Below, piece by piece: positions 11,301-24,900 of a stretch of DNA of 64,000 bases. Position 1 is the stretch's first letter, and each line of letters starts with the position of its first letter. Under the pieces are notes generated by a model, which did not search any database, was not told where the DNA came from, and worked only from the letters and a program-made list of their open reading frames with translations. Location of the stretch: NCBI RefSeq assembly GCF_026341515.1, contig NZ_JAPEOK010000001.1:62001-126000 (forward strand), read 5' to 3'. A program made the translations under genes and the position numbers. This stretch comes from Streptomyces sp. NBC_00878. GTDB lineage: Bacteria > Actinomycetota > Actinomycetes > Streptomycetales > Streptomycetaceae.

Positions 11301-14300
11301 GCCACGTCGTGCGCCCCGACCGTGAGCGCCGGCGCCTCGTGCGGCGCTTCCTCGAGCGCCGGTACGTCCATGACCACCGGCTCGACCCCGTCCGGCACCG
11401 CGTCGCGGGTCGCTGCGACGCAGAGCGCCATCCGTGCGCCGGCATCGGCCAGCATCCGTTCGATCCGTTCGGCGGGGTGGTCCACGTTCACCGGTACCTG
11501 CGCGGCCCCCGCCTTCCAGACCGCGAGCAGGGCGACGAACAGGTCCGCGCCGCGTTCCATCACCACGCCGACACGGTCGCCGCGCCGCACGCCCAGCCCG
11601 GCGAGGTGCCCCGCCAGCCCATCCGATCTCCGGTCGAGGTCGGCGTAGGTCAGGGTGCGTCCCCCGTCCATGACCGCCACCGCGTCCGGGGACCTGTCGG
11701 CCTGCTGCCGGAACAGCTCCAGCGCCGAAGACCGGGCGGCCGCTTCGCCGGTCGCGTTGCCGTGCTCCAGCATCGACGCGCGCGTCGATGCGTGCGTCAC
11801 GGCCAGACGGCCCACCGGAAGCGAGGGCACCGCCACCATTCGTTCGATGACCCGTACGACCTGCCCGGCGACCTCGGCGGCCGTTTCCCGGTCTATCCGA
11901 TCGGGCCGGTAGGCCACATCGATCCGCAGCCGGTTTCCGGGAGAGACGCTCATCGTCAGCGGATAATGGGTACCGGTCCGGGTGCGGAGCGAGCTGATCG
12001 CGAAGCCACCGTCGTCTCCGGGACCGGCGGCGTCGTCCGGGTAGTTCGCGACCATCACGATGGTGTCGAAGATCGCGCCCGTCCCCGCCAGCCGCTGGAT
12101 CTCCGACAGCCCGAGGTACTGGTGTTCCGTCAACGCCGACTGGCGCCTCTGCAAGTCCCGCAGCATCTCCAGCACCGGCCGGCCGCCTTCGAGCCGCACA
12201 CGGACCGGGACGGTGTTGATGAACATCCCCACCATCCGCTCGACATCCGGCACCTCCGCGGGACGCCCCGACACCACCGTCCCGAACACCACGTCCGTCC
12301 GGCCCGCCAGCCGCGCCAGCACCAGCGCCCATGCGCCCTGCACGATCGTGCTCAGCGTCAGTCCATGGCCACGCGCGAAGTCGGTGAGCGCCTGCGTCGT
12401 CTCCTCGGGCAGCCATGCGGCATGCCCGTCCGGCATGACCATCGTCTTGTCCGCGTCGGCGTCCGTCAGGGTCGGTTCGTCCGCCCCGGCGAGCTCGGAC
12501 CGCCACGCCGCTCGTGGCGCCTCCACGTCCTGACGGCGGAGCCACGCCAGGTAGTCCCGATAGGACGGTGACGTCGACGGGCCCTGCCCACCCGCGTACT
12601 CCGTCGACATCTCATCCAGGACGATCGGTGTGGACCAGCCGTCCAGGACGACATGGTGCGACGTCACGATGAGCCGGTGCCTGCTCTCACCGAGACGGAT
12701 CAGCAACAGCCGGAGCAGCGGCGCCCTGGTCACGTCGAACCGCTCGGCCTGATCCTGCGCGAGCAGGCGGTCGGCCTCCGCGGCCGCGGCCGCCTCATCG
12801 AGGTGCGACAGATCGGCCTCGCGCCATGGGACAGCGACCTCGTCCGCGACGGCCTGCACCGTTTCGCCGGATCCGAGCTGGTGGAAGCTTGTCCGCAGCG
12901 ATGCGTGCCGGGCGACCAGCCGTTGCCACGCCGCACGCAGCCGTGGCGCGTCGAGCGGTCCTTCGAGGTCCAGGATCCGCTGGCTCTGGTAGACGTCGAC
13001 GCCGTCCGCGTCGATGGCCCGCTCGAAGAGCATGCCTTCCTGCAGCGGTGACAGCGGCCAGACGTCCGTCAGCCCCGGCACCGCGGCCTCCAGCTCCGCC
13101 ACGTCCCGCTGCGTCAGCTCTACGAGGTCGAAGTCGGACGGTGTGTGCCCGCCGGCGCCGGGATCCTCGGCCAGTGCCGCGAAACCGGTCAGCATCTCCA
13201 GCCATGCCTCGCCGAGCCGCTCCACCGTGGCGGGGTCGAGGTGCCTGCCGTCGATGGCCAGTCTCAGCCGGGGTCCTGCGGGCGTGTCCTGGACATCCGC
13301 AGCGACCTCCACCGGGTGGGCCGCGGACATCTCCGGACCGCCGCCGAGCGACTCCTCGCTCGCCTGCCACGGGATGTCCTCGGCGGCGAGGCCGGACCGG
13401 CCGAAGTAGTTGAATCCGATCTGCGGGGACGGCAACTCGGCCAGCCTCGCCCCGGTTTCGGGGTTGAGATGGCGCAACAGCCCATAGCCGAGGCCATCGC
13501 CGGGGACGGCGCGGGCCTGTTCCTTCACGGCCTTCAGCAACTGCCCGGCGGCGGCGTTCCCCGCTGCCGCAGCAGAAAGGTCGACGTCGGAGACATCGAG
13601 GCGGACCGGATGGACGCTGGTGAACCAGCCGACGGTGCGCAACAGATCCATCCCGTCGGCGCCGTGGCGACCATGGCCCTCCACGTCCACCAGGATCCCG
13701 GCGCCGGTACCGCGCCAGCGCGCCACCGCACCTCCGAGACCCGCCAGCAGGACTTCGTGGATCCCGCAGTGGAAAGCGCCCGGCAGCCGGGCCACCAGAC
13801 TGCGCGCCGTGGTTCCGGACAGCGTCCGTGACCAGGAGTGCGACTGCCCGGTCTGCTTTCCGGTCTGCTTCACTATGGACGAATCCGCACCGTCCAGTAC
13901 GGCGACCCAGTGATCGACTTCAGTGATCGTGCTCGCGCTGAACGCCTGCTCGGTCAGCCGCCGCGCCCAGTGCCGGTACGAGGTCGACGCGGGCTCCAGG
14001 GCAGGGGTCCTGCCGGAGACCACCTCGTCGTACGCCGAACGCAAATCCGGCAACAGGATGCCCCAGGAGACCGCGTCGACCGACAGGTGATGCGCCACCA
14101 GAGCCAGCCGGCCCGGCCGGTCGCTTCCGGCGTCGACCCATACGGCCCGCACCATGATTCCCGCCGACGGGTCCAGCGTGCCTGCCGCCGCCCTGGCCTC
14201 GTGCGCGGCGAGTTCATCGAGGTTCCCGGTCCCGGCCGGCACCCGCGTGAGCAGGCCGGCCGCGTCCACCGCGCCGCGCTCGGCCACGAACAGCCGTCCG

Positions 14301-17300
14301 TCGGGCGCCACCCGTGCCCGCAGCAGATCGTGCACATCCAGCACCGCCTGCAGGGCGCCCACCAGGGCATCCGGATTCAGGCGTGCCGGGGTGACGACGA
14401 CTTTCGCCTGCACGAAGCCAGGGCGTACCGCGGCATCCCCAAGGGCACGCATCACCGGCGTCCAGGGGATGTCTCCCACGCCTGTGACCGCCTCGGAGCG
14501 ATCCCGTGCCGGTGTCGTCGGGGCCTCTTGTGCCAGTCCCGCGAGCCGCTCAGGGGTCCGGTGCTCAAAGATCTGCCGCGGGGTGAGGGAGATCCCCTCG
14601 CGCCGCGCACGGGCGGCCACCTGCATCGACGAGATCGAGTCCCCGCCCAGTTCGAAGAAGCTGTCCTCGACCCCGACCCGTTCCAGGCCGAGGACTTCGG
14701 CGAACACCGCGCACAGGATGCGCTCAGCCTCCGTGTCCGGCCCCCGGCCGACCGCCTTCGTGGCGAAGTCCGGTGCGGGCAGGGCCTGCCGGTCCACCTT
14801 TCCGTTGACCGTCAACGGCAGTTGGTCCAGCACCAGCACCACGGCCGGAACCATGAATTCGGGCAGCGTCGCGGCGAGCTGTTCGCGCAACCGCTCCGGG
14901 TCGGCGTCGTGCCCCGTTTCGGCGACCACATAACCGATCAGGTGCTCGTCCCGTACGGACACCACCGCCTGGCCGACACCGGGCAGGCCGGCGAGGACCA
15001 CCTCGATCTCGCCGGGCTCCACCCGATACCCGCGGATCTTGACCTGGTCATCGGCGCGTCCGGCGAACACCAACGCACCCTGGTCCGTCCAGTACGCCAG
15101 GTCCCCGGTCCGGTACATCCGCTCACCCGGCACGGAGGCGCTGCCCACAGCCGTGTCGCCGGGAACGAACGGGTCAGCGACGAACCGCTCCGCCGTCAAT
15201 GCCGCACGGCCGAGATAGCCCTGCGCCACACCGGCTCCGGCGACATACAGCTCGCCCACCACGCCCGGCGGCACAGGTCGCAGGAACGCATCGAGGACGT
15301 AGGTTCGCCGCCCCGGGAGCGGTCGTCCGATCGGCAGCACCGTTCCCGTCGCGTCGCCGGGTTCGAGCATCCACCACGTCGCGCACAGCGTGGCCTCCGT
15401 CGGGCCGTAGAGATGCCGCACCCGCACGCCAGGACTGCCGCGCCGCACCCGCTCCACCGCCGCGGGCGGCACCGCGTCCCCACCGGTCAGCACCTCGCGC
15501 AGACCGACGAGCGACTCCGGTGACTCCTCGGCCACCACCCGGAAGGTTCCCGCGGTCAGGTGGGCGGCCGTGACACCGCCGGCCACATGTCCGGCCAGAG
15601 CCTCGCCGTCCACCGCACCCGGTCCGGCCAGCACCACCCTGGCACCCGACAGCAGCGGCACCCACAGCTCGAACAGGGATATGTCGAAGGCGTGCGAGGC
15701 ATGCATCAGCACGGCGTCATCGGGGCCGATCGCCCATCCCGGCTCGCCGACCAGCGCCGCGACGCTGCCGTGCGACACCACGACGCCCTTCGGTGTTCCC
15801 GTCGACCCCGACGTGTACATCACGTACGCGAGGTCGTCCGCATGTACGGCTGCGGACAGGCGGGTGCACTCCGCCACCGCCTGCCGCGTCCGGACATCGT
15901 CCAGGACGATCGGATCGAGCCCTCCGACCAGCACGACATCTCGGTACGCTTCCGCGCAGATCACCGCCGCCGGCTCCGCATCCGCGAGCATGAACTTCAG
16001 GCGTTCCGCCGGATAGGCGGGATCCAGGGGGACGTACGCCGCTCCTGCCTTCCACACCGCGAGCAACGTCGCGATCAGCTCTGGCGACCGGCCCAGCACC
16101 ACGGCCACCCGGTCCCCACGCCGCACTCCCCTGGCGCGCAGATAGCCGGCGAGCCGCTCCGCGTGCTCAGCCAGTTCCCCGAACGACATCGCCCGATCGC
16201 CCTCGACGACCGCCACCCTGTCGCGGCGGCGCTCCACCTGACGGTCGAACAGTTCCGAGGCCGGCCGGCCCTGCGTCAGGGCGGCTGCCGCACCCCATGT
16301 GTCCACCACCAGTTCACGCTCGGCCGCACTCGTCACGTCGATCTCGGCCACCGTCAGGTCGCCCGCACCCGTCAGCTGACGCAGAACCTCCTTCAACCGC
16401 TCAGCGATGGAGAACGCTGTGGTCCGGTCGAAGAGCTCCGTCAGATAGTCGAGTTTGAGGAGCATCTTTTCGCCGGGGACGCACACCAGCGTCAGGGGAT
16501 AATGGGCGGCTGCCCGGCCCTGATGTATGCGAATACCGAAGTTCCCTGCGGAGTCCGATTCGGCGGGCTTATTGGGGAACTTCTCGAAGACAATCATGGT
16601 GTCGAATACCGCGCCGGGGCCGGCCGCCTGCTGTATGTCCACCAACCCCACGAACTGGTCAGGTATGAGCGCCGACTGCTGTTTCTGTAATTGCGCAAGC
16701 AACTCCATGACGGGCGTCGAGCCGCAAAGCCGCACGCGCACCGGAACGGTGTTGAGGAACAGCCCCGCCATCTCCTCCACGCCGGGCAGATCCGGCGGGC
16801 GCGCCGACACCGCCGCCCCGAACACCACGTCCGTCCGGCCCGCCAGTCGCGCCAGCACCATCGCCCACGCGCCTTGCACCACCGTGTTCAGCGTCAGCCC
16901 ATGGCTACGAGCCAGCTCGTCCAGCGAGCGCGTGAGGGTCTCGGACAGCTCGACCTCGACGCTCTCCGGCACACCGGGCGCTCGCCCCGGATCGGCGGGC
17001 GCCACCAGCGTCGGCTCCTCGGCACCGCGCAGCTGCGCCACCCATGCCGACAGCGCCCTCTCCTTGTCCTGCCTGCTCAGCCACGCGAGGTAGTTCCGGT
17101 ACGACGTCACCGCGGGCAGGGCCTGCGGATCGCCGTGGGCCGGGTACAGCTTCGACAGCTCGTTGACCACGACCGGCAACGACCAGCCGTCCATGATCGT
17201 GTGATGACAGGTCATCACCAGCCGGTGCGTACGGTCGCCGAGACGGATCAAGGTCAACCGCAGCAACGGCGCCCGCGCGAGGTCGAACCTCGTCGTCCGA

Positions 17301-17629
17301 TCCTCCTCGGCCAGCTCTCGCACGGCCGCCTCGGGGTCCTCGAGGTGCGAAAGGTCGACCTCCCGCCACGGCAGTTCCACCTCTTTGAGGACGATCTGCA
17401 CTGTCTCACCCGATTTACGCTGCCGGAAGCAGGCCCGAAGTGGCGCATGCCGAGTCAGCAGCGCCTCCCACGACGCGCGCAGCCTGGCCGCGTCCAGCGG
17501 CCCGTCCAGGTCCAGGATCCAATGGCCTATGTAGACGTCGGGTCCTTCGCCGTCGTAAACCGCATGGAAGAGCAACCCAGCCTGCAGTGGCGACAGCGGC
17601 CAGATGTCCTCGATACGCGACTGGGCCAT
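5306..17629 (-). CDS. Glycopeptide-type NRPS, modules 4-6: C-A-T-E-C-A-T-E-C-A-T
   Basis: Adds residues 4, 5 and 6 of the heptapeptide. The ATG at 17629 ([16 protein letters not shown]) follows GGGAG at 7-8 nt; an in-frame TTG just upstream is less likely. About 4,107 residues: C4 (HHTIMDGW, about 143), A4 (about 470-960), T4 (GGDS, about 995), E4 ([10 protein letters not shown], about 1178; EGHGRH), C5 (HHVVLDGW, about 1658), A5, T5 (about 2513), E5 ([10 protein letters not shown], about 2703), C6 (HHIAADGW, about 3185), A6, T6 (about 4028). Pocket codes: A4 DIFHLGLLC and A5 DAMHLGLLC, both 4-hydroxyphenylglycine type; A6 DASTLGAIC, the tyrosine/beta-hydroxytyrosine type of glycopeptide module 6. 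E domains at modules 4 and 5 give the D-D-L pattern for residues 4-6 seen throughout the family. All catalytic motifs look intact. The C-terminal tail ([17 protein letters not shown]) probably docks to the module-7 protein. Confidence 0.96.
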   Translation of the reverse strand: MAQSRIEDIWPLSPLQAGLLFHAVYDGEGPDVYIGHWILDLDGPLDAARLRASWEALLTRHAPLRACFRQRKSGETVQIVLKEVELPWREVDLSHLEDPEAAVRELAEEDRTTRFDLARAPLLRLTLIRLGDRTHRLVMTCHHTIMDGWSLPVVVNELSKLYPAHGDPQALPAVTSYRNYLAWLSRQDKERALSAWVAQLRGAEEPTLVAPADPGRAPGVPESVEVELSETLTRSLDELARSHGLTLNTVVQGAWAMVLARLAGRTDVVFGAAVSARPPDLPGVEEMAGLFLNTVPVRVRLCGSTPVMELLAQLQKQQSALIPDQFVGLVDIQQAAGPGAVFDTMIVFEKFPNKPAESDSAGNFGIRIHQGRAAAHYPLTLVCVPGEKMLLKLDYLTELFDRTTAFSIAERLKEVLRQLTGAGDLTVAEIDVTSAAERELVVDTWGAAAALTQGRPASELFDRQVERRRDRVAVVEGDRAMSFGELAEHAERLAGYLRARGVRRGDRVAVVLGRSPELIATLLAVWKAGAAYVPLDPAYPAERLKFMLADAEPAAVICAEAYRDVVLVGGLDPIVLDDVRTRQAVAECTRLSAAVHADDLAYVMYTSGSTGTPKGVVVSHGSVAALVGEPGWAIGPDDAVLMHASHAFDISLFELWVPLLSGARVVLAGPGAVDGEALAGHVAGGVTAAHLTAGTFRVVAEESPESLVGLREVLTGGDAVPPAAVERVRRGSPGVRVRHLYGPTEATLCATWWMLEPGDATGTVLPIGRPLPGRRTYVLDAFLRPVPPGVVGELYVAGAGVAQGYLGRAALTAERFVADPFVPGDTAVGSASVPGERMYRTGDLAYWTDQGALVFAGRADDQVKIRGYRVEPGEIEVVLAGLPGVGQAVVSVRDEHLIGYVVAETGHDADPERLREQLAATLPEFMVPAVVLVLDQLPLTVNGKVDRQALPAPDFATKAVGRGPDTEAERILCAVFAEVLGLERVGVEDSFFELGGDSISSMQVAARARREGISLTPRQIFEHRTPERLAGLAQEAPTTPARDRSEAVTGVGDIPWTPVMRALGDAAVRPGFVQAKVVVTPARLNPDALVGALQAVLDVHDLLRARVAPDGRLFVAERGAVDAAGLLTRVPAGTGNLDELAAHEARAAAGTLDPSAGIMVRAVWVDAGSDRPGRLALVAHHLSVDAVSWGILLPDLRSAYDEVVSGRTPALEPASTSYRHWARRLTEQAFSASTITEVDHWVAVLDGADSSIVKQTGKQTGQSHSWSRTLSGTTARSLVARLPGAFHCGIHEVLLAGLGGAVARWRGTGAGILVDVEGHGRHGADGMDLLRTVGWFTSVHPVRLDVSDVDLSAAAAGNAAAGQLLKAVKEQARAVPGDGLGYGLLRHLNPETGARLAELPSPQIGFNYFGRSGLAAEDIPWQASEESLGGGPEMSAAHPVEVAADVQDTPAGPRLRLAIDGRHLDPATVERLGEAWLEMLTGFAALAEDPGAGGHTPSDFDLVELTQRDVAELEAAVPGLTDVWPLSPLQEGMLFERAIDADGVDVYQSQRILDLEGPLDAPRLRAAWQRLVARHASLRTSFHQLGSGETVQAVADEVAVPWREADLSHLDEAAAAAEADRLLAQDQAERFDVTRAPLLRLLLIRLGESRHRLIVTSHHVVLDGWSTPIVLDEMSTEYAGGQGPSTSPSYRDYLAWLRRQDVEAPRAAWRSELAGADEPTLTDADADKTMVMPDGHAAWLPEETTQALTDFARGHGLTLSTIVQGAWALVLARLAGRTDVVFGTVVSGRPAEVPDVERMVGMFINTVPVRVRLEGGRPVLEMLRDLQRRQSALTEHQYLGLSEIQRLAGTGAIFDTIVMVANYPDDAAGPGDDGGFAISSLRTRTGTHYPLTMSVSPGNRLRIDVAYRPDRIDRETAAEVAGQVVRVIERMVAVPSLPVGRLAVTHASTRASMLEHGNATGEAAARSSALELFRQQADRSPDAVAVMDGGRTLTYADLDRRSDGLAGHLAGLGVRRGDRVGVVMERGADLFVALLAVWKAGAAQVPVNVDHPAERIERMLADAGARMALCVAATRDAVPDGVEPVVMDVPALEEAPHEAPALTVGAHDVAYVMYTSGSTGVPKGVAVPHGSVAALASEPGWSQGPGDCVLLHASHAFDASLMEIWVPLVSGARVLVAEPGVVDAQRLREAIERGVTTAHLTAGSFRVVAEEAPESFRGLREILTGGDAVPLASVARVRRACPEVRVRQLYGPTETTLCATWHLLEPWDETGGTLPIGRPLAGRRAYVLDAFLQPVAPNVTGELYLAGDGLAHGYPGASGQTAERFVADPFVPGDAVARSASAGGGRATGGRMYRTGDLARWTDQGELLFAGRADSQVKIRGYRVEPGEIEAALAEVAQIAQAVVVAREDQPGEKRLIAYVTTQGDVEPDTDAVREHLAALLPEFMVPAAVVALDGFPLTLNGKIDTAALPAPEFTAKAAGREPRTEAERVLCDLFAEILGLDRVGADDGFFELGGDSILSMRLAARARREGLVFGAKQVFERKTPAGIAAVAERGGPARADLADGVGEVPWTPVVRAQLERDPRAMTRRAPAQWVTVGAPDDLSVDVLAAGLAAVIDTHDMLRSRIVETDGEQPRLVVADRAAVAAATLVERVEAGAGDVDEIAERCAGETATRLDPAAGVMIRAVWVDAGPGRLGRLVVVAHHLLADVVSWRVLLADLQAACAAVAAGREPALDPVGVSYRRWARTLADQAAIRSAELETWTAILDGAPSWPGEFDPTRDTMSTAGRRSWRLPRDKAGVLVAKATSAFHCGVHEVLLATLAGAVARWRGDPAVVVDVEGHGRQPIGDLDLSRTVGWFTDIHPLRLDVTGIDTAEALSGGDAAGRLLKSVKESVRAVPDGGLGYGMLRHLNAETGPVLAALPKPGIGFNYLGRFPSRPGGAAEPWQTVGTIGGTTDQDTALRHVLEIDAVVLDTAEGPELELTVTWAGRILGEAEAESLGQGWLSMLTGLAAHIEAGGAGGHTPSDFPLTVLTQRDVAEVEAAVPGLLDIWPLSPLQEGLLFHAADERGPDVYASMRTLVIEGPLDVACFRRSWQVLLDRHPALRASFHQLGSSAVVQAVAGEVTPPWQETDLSHLPEDEALAEVDRLAAELHAERFDLTRAPQLRLHLLRLGDRRHRLVFTSHHIAADGWSLPLITGEVLAAYYAGGEGRALPAPTSYRDYLAWTVHQDKAAAREAWRAELAGLDEATHVVPPETIIAPVEPDRVAFALDDDLSRRLVEFTRRHGVTANTLFQGVWALLLARLTGRDDVVFGAAVAGRPPEIPGVESAVGLFMNMLPVRARLVGAEPFLDMLADLQERQVALIPHQHVGLTEIKQHAGPGAAFDTIVVFENYPPPPPVSDEPDALVMRPAGIPNDTGHYPLSMRASVAGPVHGEVIFRPDAFERTQVEDLLASLLRALEQVVADPRTPVGRVGLIGPEQRRLVVDEWNRTDEPLAAETLPVLFRRQAARTPEAPAVQDAARSLSYSELLGEAEALARLLVGLGVRREARVGVLVERSAELAVTLLGVTFAGGAFVPVDPDYPRERIEFILANSAPQVLVCTRTTRAVVPAEFTGTVLVLDELPAADPDAELPRVAPEDAAYVIYTSGSTGVPKGVLVAHSGLVNLGYAHIERMAVTSSSRVLQLSAIGFDAIVSELYMTLLAGATLVLPDAASMPPRVTLGDAIRRADITHLTVSPSVLASEDDLPDTLRTVLTGGEALPAALVDRWSPGRRVIQAYGPTETTICSTMSAPLAPGHDVVPLGGPIRNVRHYVLDAFLQPVPPGVVGELYITGVGLARGYLGRPGLTAERFVASPFAPGERMYRSGDRFRWSREGQLIFAGRVDAQVKVRGYRVEPAEIEAVLAEHPGVGQVAVAVRRDGPGDKQLVAYVVPSAEASGANGTLTSALRELAAVRLPEYMMPAAFVSLDHMPLTPNGKLDHRALQTPDFVGMSSGRDPRTAMEARLCELFAEVLGLDRVGADDSFFELGGDSIISMQLSARARRKGLELSAWQVFEERTPERLAVLVAELPADGDATTASEPSAGTLVDLSSEQMHQLEAGLADEQAL

Positions 17630-17644
17630 CAATGTCTCCCTCGG

Positions 17645-17820
17645 TCAGCTGTGGGATTGACGTGCGTCGTCGAACTCAGCCATGAATTCCTCAACTCGCC
17701 CTGTTCCAGGTCGAGGAGGTCGACGTCGAATGCGAATGCGGAACGTGCCGCACAGAAGAATCATCACCTGACGGGGCGAGCCCGGACAACATGTCCAGTC
17801 GCACCTGACGCGGTCGCTCG
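17645..17820 (-). pseudogene. NRPS 3'-end remnant (E-domain end plus C-terminal tail), frame-broken
   Basis: Between the prephenate dehydrogenase stop and the module 4-6 NRPS start, the minus strand encodes, in shifting frames, LDMLSGLA (identical to the end of the E2 domain), then FDVDLLDLEQGE, then EEFMAEFDDARQSHS and a TGA at 17645. The second and third pieces match the tail of the upstream NRPS ([19 protein letters not shown]) in order and spacing, with a small frameshift between them. The simplest reading is the decayed last 55 or so codons of an NRPS gene that once ended with an epimerization domain. No start codon or complete frame remains. Confidence 0.75.
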
Positions 17821-17824
17821 GTCT

Positions 17825-18916
17825 TCACCGCTCGTGCCAGCCACCCGTCCGCAGAGCTTCCCGCAGCGGTGCCGTCATGCCGGGAGCGACGCTGACATGG
17901 ACCAGGCCGGCCTGCCGGCCGTTGGCATGTTCAATGCGGATGTCCTCGATGTTGACGTCCGCGCGGTCCGCGTCCGTCAGCAGCCGTGCCAGTTCGCCCT
18001 GCTGGTCCCCGATCATCACGGTCACCGATTCGAACCGCTCGGGCCGGCTCCCGTGCTTGCCGGAGATGCGGCTGCGGCCCGACACCCCCCTGCGCAGCAT
18101 GGTCCCGACCGTCTTCATGCCGCTGCTGCGCTTGGCTTCGTCCGTCGCCGCCATGGCGCGCAGCCCGGCGACGATCTCGCTCAGATCGGTGCCCAGTTCG
18201 TCCAGGAGGTCCGCCACGACCGAGGCGTTGCCGCCCAGTATGTCCAGCCAGAGCTGGGGGTCGGCCTCCGCGATCCGGGTCAGGTCCCGCAGGCCCGGGC
18301 CCGCCAGACTCACCTCACGTTCCCCGGCGCTCTCCAGGCGCATCGCGACCAGGCTCGCCACCACATGGGGCGCGTGGGACACCAGCGCCACCGCACGGTC
18401 GTGCACCGCCGCCTCCATCAGCACGGGAACAGCACCGCACAGCGTCACCAGTTCCAGTGCCGTGTTGAGCGTCTCCGTATCGGTGTCCGCCGTCGGCGTC
18501 AGCACCCAGGTGCGGCCCTCGAAGAGGTCGCCCCGGGCCTTCAGCGGACCGCTGCGCGACGCGCCCGCCATGGGATGTCCGCCGATGTAGCACGAGGTGT
18601 CGCAGGCGAGGTCGATGATGTCGTGCTGCGTTTCCGCCTTCACGCTCGCCACGTCCGTGTAGTGCCGCGCCAGGTGTCTGCCCTGTGCGTCCGCCAGCAC
18701 CTTGCCGACCAGTGGCGGCGGCACCGCGACGATCGCCAGGTCGACGGTTTCCGTGGGCGGCTGCACCGTACCGGCGCCCAGCGACGCGGCCGTCCGGGCG
18801 GCCGCCGAGTCGACGTCCTCGAGGTACACGGTCACGCCACGCGCCCGCAGCGCCAACGCCGCCGACGTACCCATCAGTCCTGTGCCGATCACCAGCGCGG
18901 AGTGCATCACGGCCAC
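17825..18916 (-). CDS. Prephenate dehydrogenase with ACT domain (tyrosine/Hpg precursor supply)
   Basis: Oxidatively decarboxylates prephenate to 4-hydroxyphenylpyruvate with NAD(P)+. This is the precursor of tyrosine and, through HmaS/Hmo/HpgT, of 4-hydroxyphenylglycine. The N-terminal Rossmann motif GTGLMG lies near residue 12, GGHPMAG and the conserved catalytic-core helices follow, and a C-terminal ACT-like segment (about 290-355; VTVMIGDQQGELARLL) suggests amino-acid feedback control. About 363 residues, usual for the family. I chose GTG 18916 because AAGGA sits 6 nt before it; an in-frame ATG at 18922 is nearly as likely. A dedicated pdh is standard in glycopeptide clusters because several residues are Tyr- or Hpg-derived. 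Here it lies between two NRPS genes, 45 bp after the module 1-3 stop, next to an NRPS remnant. Confidence 0.92.
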   Translation of the reverse strand: MAVMHSALVIGTGLMGTSAALALRARGVTVYLEDVDSAAARTAASLGAGTVQPPTETVDLAIVAVPPPLVGKVLADAQGRHLARHYTDVASVKAETQHDIIDLACDTSCYIGGHPMAGASRSGPLKARGDLFEGRTWVLTPTADTDTETLNTALELVTLCGAVPVLMEAAVHDRAVALVSHAPHVVASLVAMRLESAGEREVSLAGPGLRDLTRIAEADPQLWLDILGGNASVVADLLDELGTDLSEIVAGLRAMAATDEAKRSSGMKTVGTMLRRGVSGRSRISGKHGSRPERFESVTVMIGDQQGELARLLTDADRADVNIEDIRIEHANGRQAGLVHVSVAPGMTAPLREALRTGGWHER

Positions 18917-18961
18917 GTCCATTCCTTCGGTTGCCCCGCATGAGCGGCGGGATCGGCGGTC

Positions 18962-21900
18962 CTACTGGTGGTCGAACTCGGCCTCGAATGCATCGATCTC
19001 CGACTGGTCCAAGTCGAGGAGGTCGACGTCAGCTGTGATGTCTCCACCCGCAACGGGGTCGTCCGCGCCCAGCTCCACGATCGTCGCGATGCCCGCGGGC
19101 GTGCGATGCTCGAACACCTCCCGCGAGCCGAAGACCATGCCGTCACGGCGGGCCCGCGCTGCCAGTTGCATCGAGAGAAGCGAATCCCCGCCCAGCTCGA
19201 AGAAGCTGTCGTCCGCACCGACACGTGGCAGACCGAGCACCTCGGCGAACAGATCGCACAGCATCCGTTCGACCTCCGTGACCGGCTCCCTGTCCGAGAC
19301 GCGTCCGCTGAAGTCGGGTTCCGGCAACGCCTTGCGGTCGACCTTCCCGTTCGCCGTCAAGGGCAGCGCATCGAGCACCACCACCGCCGCCGGCACCATG
19401 TATTCCGGCAACCGGGCCGCCACGCCCTCGCGCACCGCGACGGCATCCACCGCGCTCTCCCCGGCGGCGGTCACATACGCCACCAGCCGTTCGCCGGCGC
19501 GGCTGGCGCGGACCACCGCCACCGCCTGCCCCACCGACTCCTGCGCCAGCAGGGCCGCCTCGACCTCACCGGGTTCGATGCGGAACCCCCGCACCTTCAC
19601 CTGGTCATCCACACGGCCGACGAAGACCAATTCCCCTTCCGGGTTCCAGCGGACCAGGTCCCCGGTCCGGTACATCCGCTCACCGGAACCGAACGGATCG
19701 GCTACGAAGCGTGCCGCGGTCAGCCCCGCCCGTCCCAGATACCCCCGCGCCACACCCACGCCGGCTATGTACAACTCGCCCACCGCACCCGGTGGCACCG
19801 GACGCAGCCACGAGTCCAACACGAACGCCCGCGCGTTCGCGGTCGGATGGCCGACCGGCGGTATCTCATCACCGGGCGGTATGTCCGGGCCGATGGTCAT
19901 GGCGATGGTGGCCTCGGTCGGCCCATAGGTGTTGATCATCCGTCGCCCGGGCGACCACCGGTGCACGAGTTCAGGAGGACACGCCGCCACACCCAGTACC
20001 AGGCACGGCAGTACCGTCTCGGGTACTGCGGGCACGGTGGCCAGCACGGGGGGCGGGATCAACGCATGGCTGATCTCCTGGCCGGCCAGTACCTCGGCCA
20101 GCTCTCCACCGGCCACAACACCCTCGGGCGGAACCACCAGTGCCGCGCCGCCACCGATCGCCATGAGCAGCTCCAGCACCGAGACATCGAAACTCGGCGA
20201 TGCCAGCGCCAGGACCCGGCTCCGCGCGCTCAGATCCAGCCGCTCGGCCAGGCTGCGGGCCAGACTGGCCAGACCGGTGTGAGTGACCACAACGCCTTTG
20301 GGCTGCCCAGTGGAGCCGGAGGTGTAGATGACGTAGGCCGCGTTCTCGGGCACTGCCCGCGACCGCACAGCACCAGTGGGGTATTGGCTGACCTCGCGCA
20401 CCACCGACTCGTCCACCACGACCGCCGGCCGCGCGTCGGCGAGGATGTAGTCGATGCGCGCCTGGGGGTAGTTCGCGTCGATGGGCAGCCAGGCCGCGCC
20501 GGCTTTGGTGACACCCAGCACGGCGACCACCAGTTCCAGGCAGCGAGGCAACATGATCGCGACCCGGTCCTCGGGTCCGACACCGTGATCGATGAGCCAG
20601 TGGGCGAACTGGTCTGCGCGGGCGTCGAGCTGGGCGTAGGTCAGCGACTGGTTCTCGAAGACTGCCGCAGTCGCCTCGGGGGTGGCGGCGACCTGCGCGG
20701 CGAACAACTCCGGCAGCGTCTGTGCGGGCACCTCCGCCGCAGTGTCGTTCCACGCCCCCAGCTGTTGCCGTTCGGAGTCCGTCAAGACCGGCACCATGGA
20801 CAGCGGTAACTGCGGCGCGGCGATCAGGGTTTCGAGCACCTGCGTGAACCGGTCCAGCACGGCATCGGCTTGCGCGGCGGTGACCAGCGCCGGCTGGCGT
20901 TCCAGCCGCAGCCGCAGGCCGTTGTCCGGGATGGCCGTCAGAGCCAGGGGGTAGTGGGTGGAATCGGCGTCGGTCACACCCTGCACACGCAGCCGGTCCG
21001 GTTCCGCATCGGCAGCTCCGTCACCGATCGTGGCGGGCTTGGGGTAGTTCTCGTAGACGAAGAGGGTGTCGAACAGCTGCCCAAGTCCGGCGGCCTGCTG
21101 AATGTCGGTGAGCCCCAGGTGGTGATGGGGAAGCACCGCTGTCTGCTCGTCCTGCAAGCGCCGCACCAGCTCGGTGAAGGTGTGCTGCGGCCGCATCCGT
21201 ACCCGGACCGGGACGGTGTTGATGAAGAGTCCGACCATGGTCTCGCTCCCGTCGAGCCCGGCCGAGCGTCCGGACACCACCGAGCCGAACACCACATCGT
21301 CGCGACCGGTCATCGCCGCCAGCACCACTCCCCACACCGCCTGCAGCAGTGTGCTGACCGTGACGCCGAACTCACGGGCCCGCGCCGTCAACGCCTCGAA
21401 GCACGCCTCGTCCAGTGCGGCCCAGATCTGTTCGGACATCTGGACCGGCATCGGCCGGTCCGCCGCGATCAGAGTCGGCTCCGGCAGGCCGGCCAGAGCG
21501 TTGCGCCACGCGGCCGTCGCGGCGTCCCGATCGGTCCGGCTCAGCCAGGCCAGGTACTGCCGGTACGGCGTCACCGGCGCCAGCGCGAGCGGATCCGCTC
21601 CGTTGCCGTACAGCTTGAACAGTTCATCCAGCAGCAGGTGTATCGACCAGCCGTCGAGCAGGATGTGATGAGAGGTCAGCACCAGCTGGTAACGGTCCGG
21701 TCCCACCGAGATCAGCACGAACCGCAGCAGCGGGGGGCGGGCCAGCTCGAACGGCCGTGCCCGTTCGGCCGCGGCCACCGCCACCGCCTCGGCCTGCGGA
21801 TCCACCGATTGATCCACGTCCACCTGGGTCCATGGCACCTCCACGGTGCCAGCGATCACCTGGTGGGGGACCCCGGCGGCGCTGTGCCGGAATCCGGCCC

Positions 21901-24900
21901 GGAGATTGGCATGCCGGTCCAGCAGTCCGCGCACCGACTTCCGCAGCAGCTGTATGTCCAGCGGACCGGTCAGGTCCAGCACCGCCTGTGCGGTGTAGAC
22001 ATCGACGCCGTCGCCCACGTAGCCGGCGTGGAAGGCCAGCCCGTGCTGCAACGGGGAGAGCGGCAGCACCTCGGCCAGCCCACCGGTGCCCGCGTGTTCG
22101 GCCTCGAGGGCCTCGATCTCGTCCTGCTCCAGGTCGACGAGGCCGAAGTCGGACGCGGTGTGTCCGCCCGCGGCCGGATCGTCCGCCTGACGGGCCAACC
22201 CGGACAACATGTCCAGCCATTCCTGGCCCAGTCGTTCGATCTCGGCCTCGTCGAGCAGACCGTCCGGCCATTCCAGCGTGAGCGTCAGCTCCGGACCGTC
22301 CGGCCGGTCCTGGACGATCGCGTTGGCGTCCACCGCGTGCGGCAGATCCGTGCTCGCATCCATCGAACTGCCGATGTCCTCGGCCAACCGCCACGCCCGC
22401 ACACCGTTGTGGTCACCGACAGCGAACCGGCCCAGGTAGTTGAACCCGATCCGGGGTGACGGCAATGCCGCCAGAATCGGCCCGGTCTCACCGTTGAGAT
22501 AGCGCAGCAACCCGTAGCCGAGCCCGTCGCCGGGCACCGCCCGCGACTGCTCCTTGACCACCTTCAGCAGGCGTCCGGCCGCCGAACCACCGCACAGCAC
22601 ATCCGCCAGGTCGATCCCCGTCACATCCAGCCGCACCGGATGCACGCTGGTGAACCAGCCCACTGTCCTGGACACATCCATGCCGTCGACGGGATGACGG
22701 CCATGGCTCTCCACATCCACCAACAGCGCGTCCTCGCCGTGCCACCGCGCGACCGCGCCGGCCAGCCCGGCCAGCAGGACTTCATGCGCCCCGCAGTGGA
22801 ACTCCCTGGGAGCCCGCCCGAGCAGCACCGATGTCTCCGCCTTCGGCGCGACCCACGACCGCGAGCGCACGGTACCGCCCGCGTCCCGGCCTGGGGTCAG
22901 CCCACGCGCACCGACCGGCCGGTCCTCCTGACCGACGATCGCCTTCCATGCCGCCAACTCGCCGACCCGCTCAGCGGAGAGAGCCCACTCCTCCAACAGG
23001 CCTGCCCACCGCCTGAACGACATCGCCACGGGTTCCACTTCCGGAGCCCGTCCGGCGGCCACCGCCTCGCAGGCGGCCTGCAGATCCGGCAGCAGGATGC
23101 GCCACGACACCCCGTCGACGGCCAGGTGATGTACCGCCACCACCACCCGTCCCGGCCGATCCGGCCCGCCGTCCACCCACACCGCCTGTACCACCACACC
23201 CGCCGCGGGATCGAGCCGTTCCACCGCCCCCCGGGCCGCGTCCTGCACGACCTCGTCCAGCCGACGTCCGGCAGCCGCTACGCGCGTGACCAAGGCGGAC
23301 GGATCCACCGACCCTGGTTCACCCACCACCAACCGCCCCGGCTCCACCCGCACACGCAACATGTCATGCGCGTCCACCAGCGCCGCCAGCCCCGCCGCCA
23401 GCACGTCCTGCGTCAGATCCGGTGGCGCACCCACCACCGCCCACTGGGCAAACCCCGCCCCCACCACCCCGTTTCCCAGCATCCGCATGACCGGCGTCCA
23501 TGCGACACCGCCCACACCATCGGCAGCGGGGGATGGATCGCTGTACGGCAGCGGCGATTGCGCCGCCAGCCGGGCGAGCCGCTCCGGCGTCCTGCACGCG
23601 AAGACATCCCGCGAGGTGAACGTCAGACCGGCATGCCGCGCCCGCGACGCCAGCTGCATCGAGAGGATCGAATCCCCACCCAGCTCGAAGAAGCTGTCGT
23701 CCGCACCGACCCGGTCGAGACCAAGCACCTCGGCGAAGAGGTCGCACAGCACCTGCTCGGCCTCCGTGGCCGGCTCCCGTCCCGCGGTCGCGGCGGCGAA
23801 ATCGGGATCGGGCAGCGCACCCCGGTCGATCTTCCCGTTCGCCGTCACTGGCAGCGCGTCCAGCGCCATCACCGCCGCAGGCACCATGTGCTGAGGCAAC
23901 CGGGAGGCAAGCCTTTCGCGCACCGCCCGCGGATCGACATCGCTCGGTGAAACGTAGGCAAGGAGTCGGTCCGCGCGGACGGTCACCGCGGCTTGGGAGA
24001 CCCGTGGGTCGTCGGACAGGACAGACTCGATCTCGCCGGGTTCGATCCGGAACCCACGGACTTTGACCTGGTCATCGGCGCGCCCGGCGAACACCAACTC
24101 ACCCTGGCTCGTCCAGTACGCCAGATCCCCCGTCCGGTACATCCGCTCACCAGGGGCGAACGGATCGGCCAGGAACCGCTCGGCCGTCAGCCCCGCGCGG
24201 CCCAGGTAGCCGCGTGCCAGCCCGACCCCGGCCACGTACAGCTCACCAGCGATCCCCGGCGGCAACGGAAGCAGGAACGCGTCGAGCACATAACAACGGC
24301 CCCCCGGGATCGGCGTCCCGACCGGGACCACATCCCGGCCCGCCGCCAACGGCGTACTCATCGCCGCGCATACCGTGGCCTCGGCCGGGCCATAGGCGTC
24401 GATCAGCCGCCGCCCCCGGGACCAGCGATCCACCAGGCTCGGCGGACAGGCCTCCCCCGCCACCACCACCGTCTGCAGCGCGTCCGGCAAGGCGTCGGCC
24501 GTGCCCAGCACCGACGGCGGAACCGTCACATGTGTGACCTGCCACCGTTCCAGCGCCTCCGCCAACGACACCTGCGGCGGCAGGTCCCGCGCCGGCGCCA
24601 TGACCAGCGTCGCCCCCGACAACAATGCCATCAACACCTCCGACACCATGGCGTCGAAGCCCAGCGCCGCGAACTGCAGGACCCGTGACGAGGGCGACAC
24701 ACCGAACCGGTCGATCTGCGCCGCCGCCAGATTGCCGAGCCCCGCGTGGGAGACGACGACCCCCTTCGGAGCGCCCGTCGAGCCCGACGTATACATCACA
24801 TACGCCGCGTCACCCGGACCCGCCTGCGGCAGCCCCGCCTCCGAGCCCCCCGCCAGATCGACCTCGTCGACCATCACCAGCCGGTCCACGAACTCCTCCG

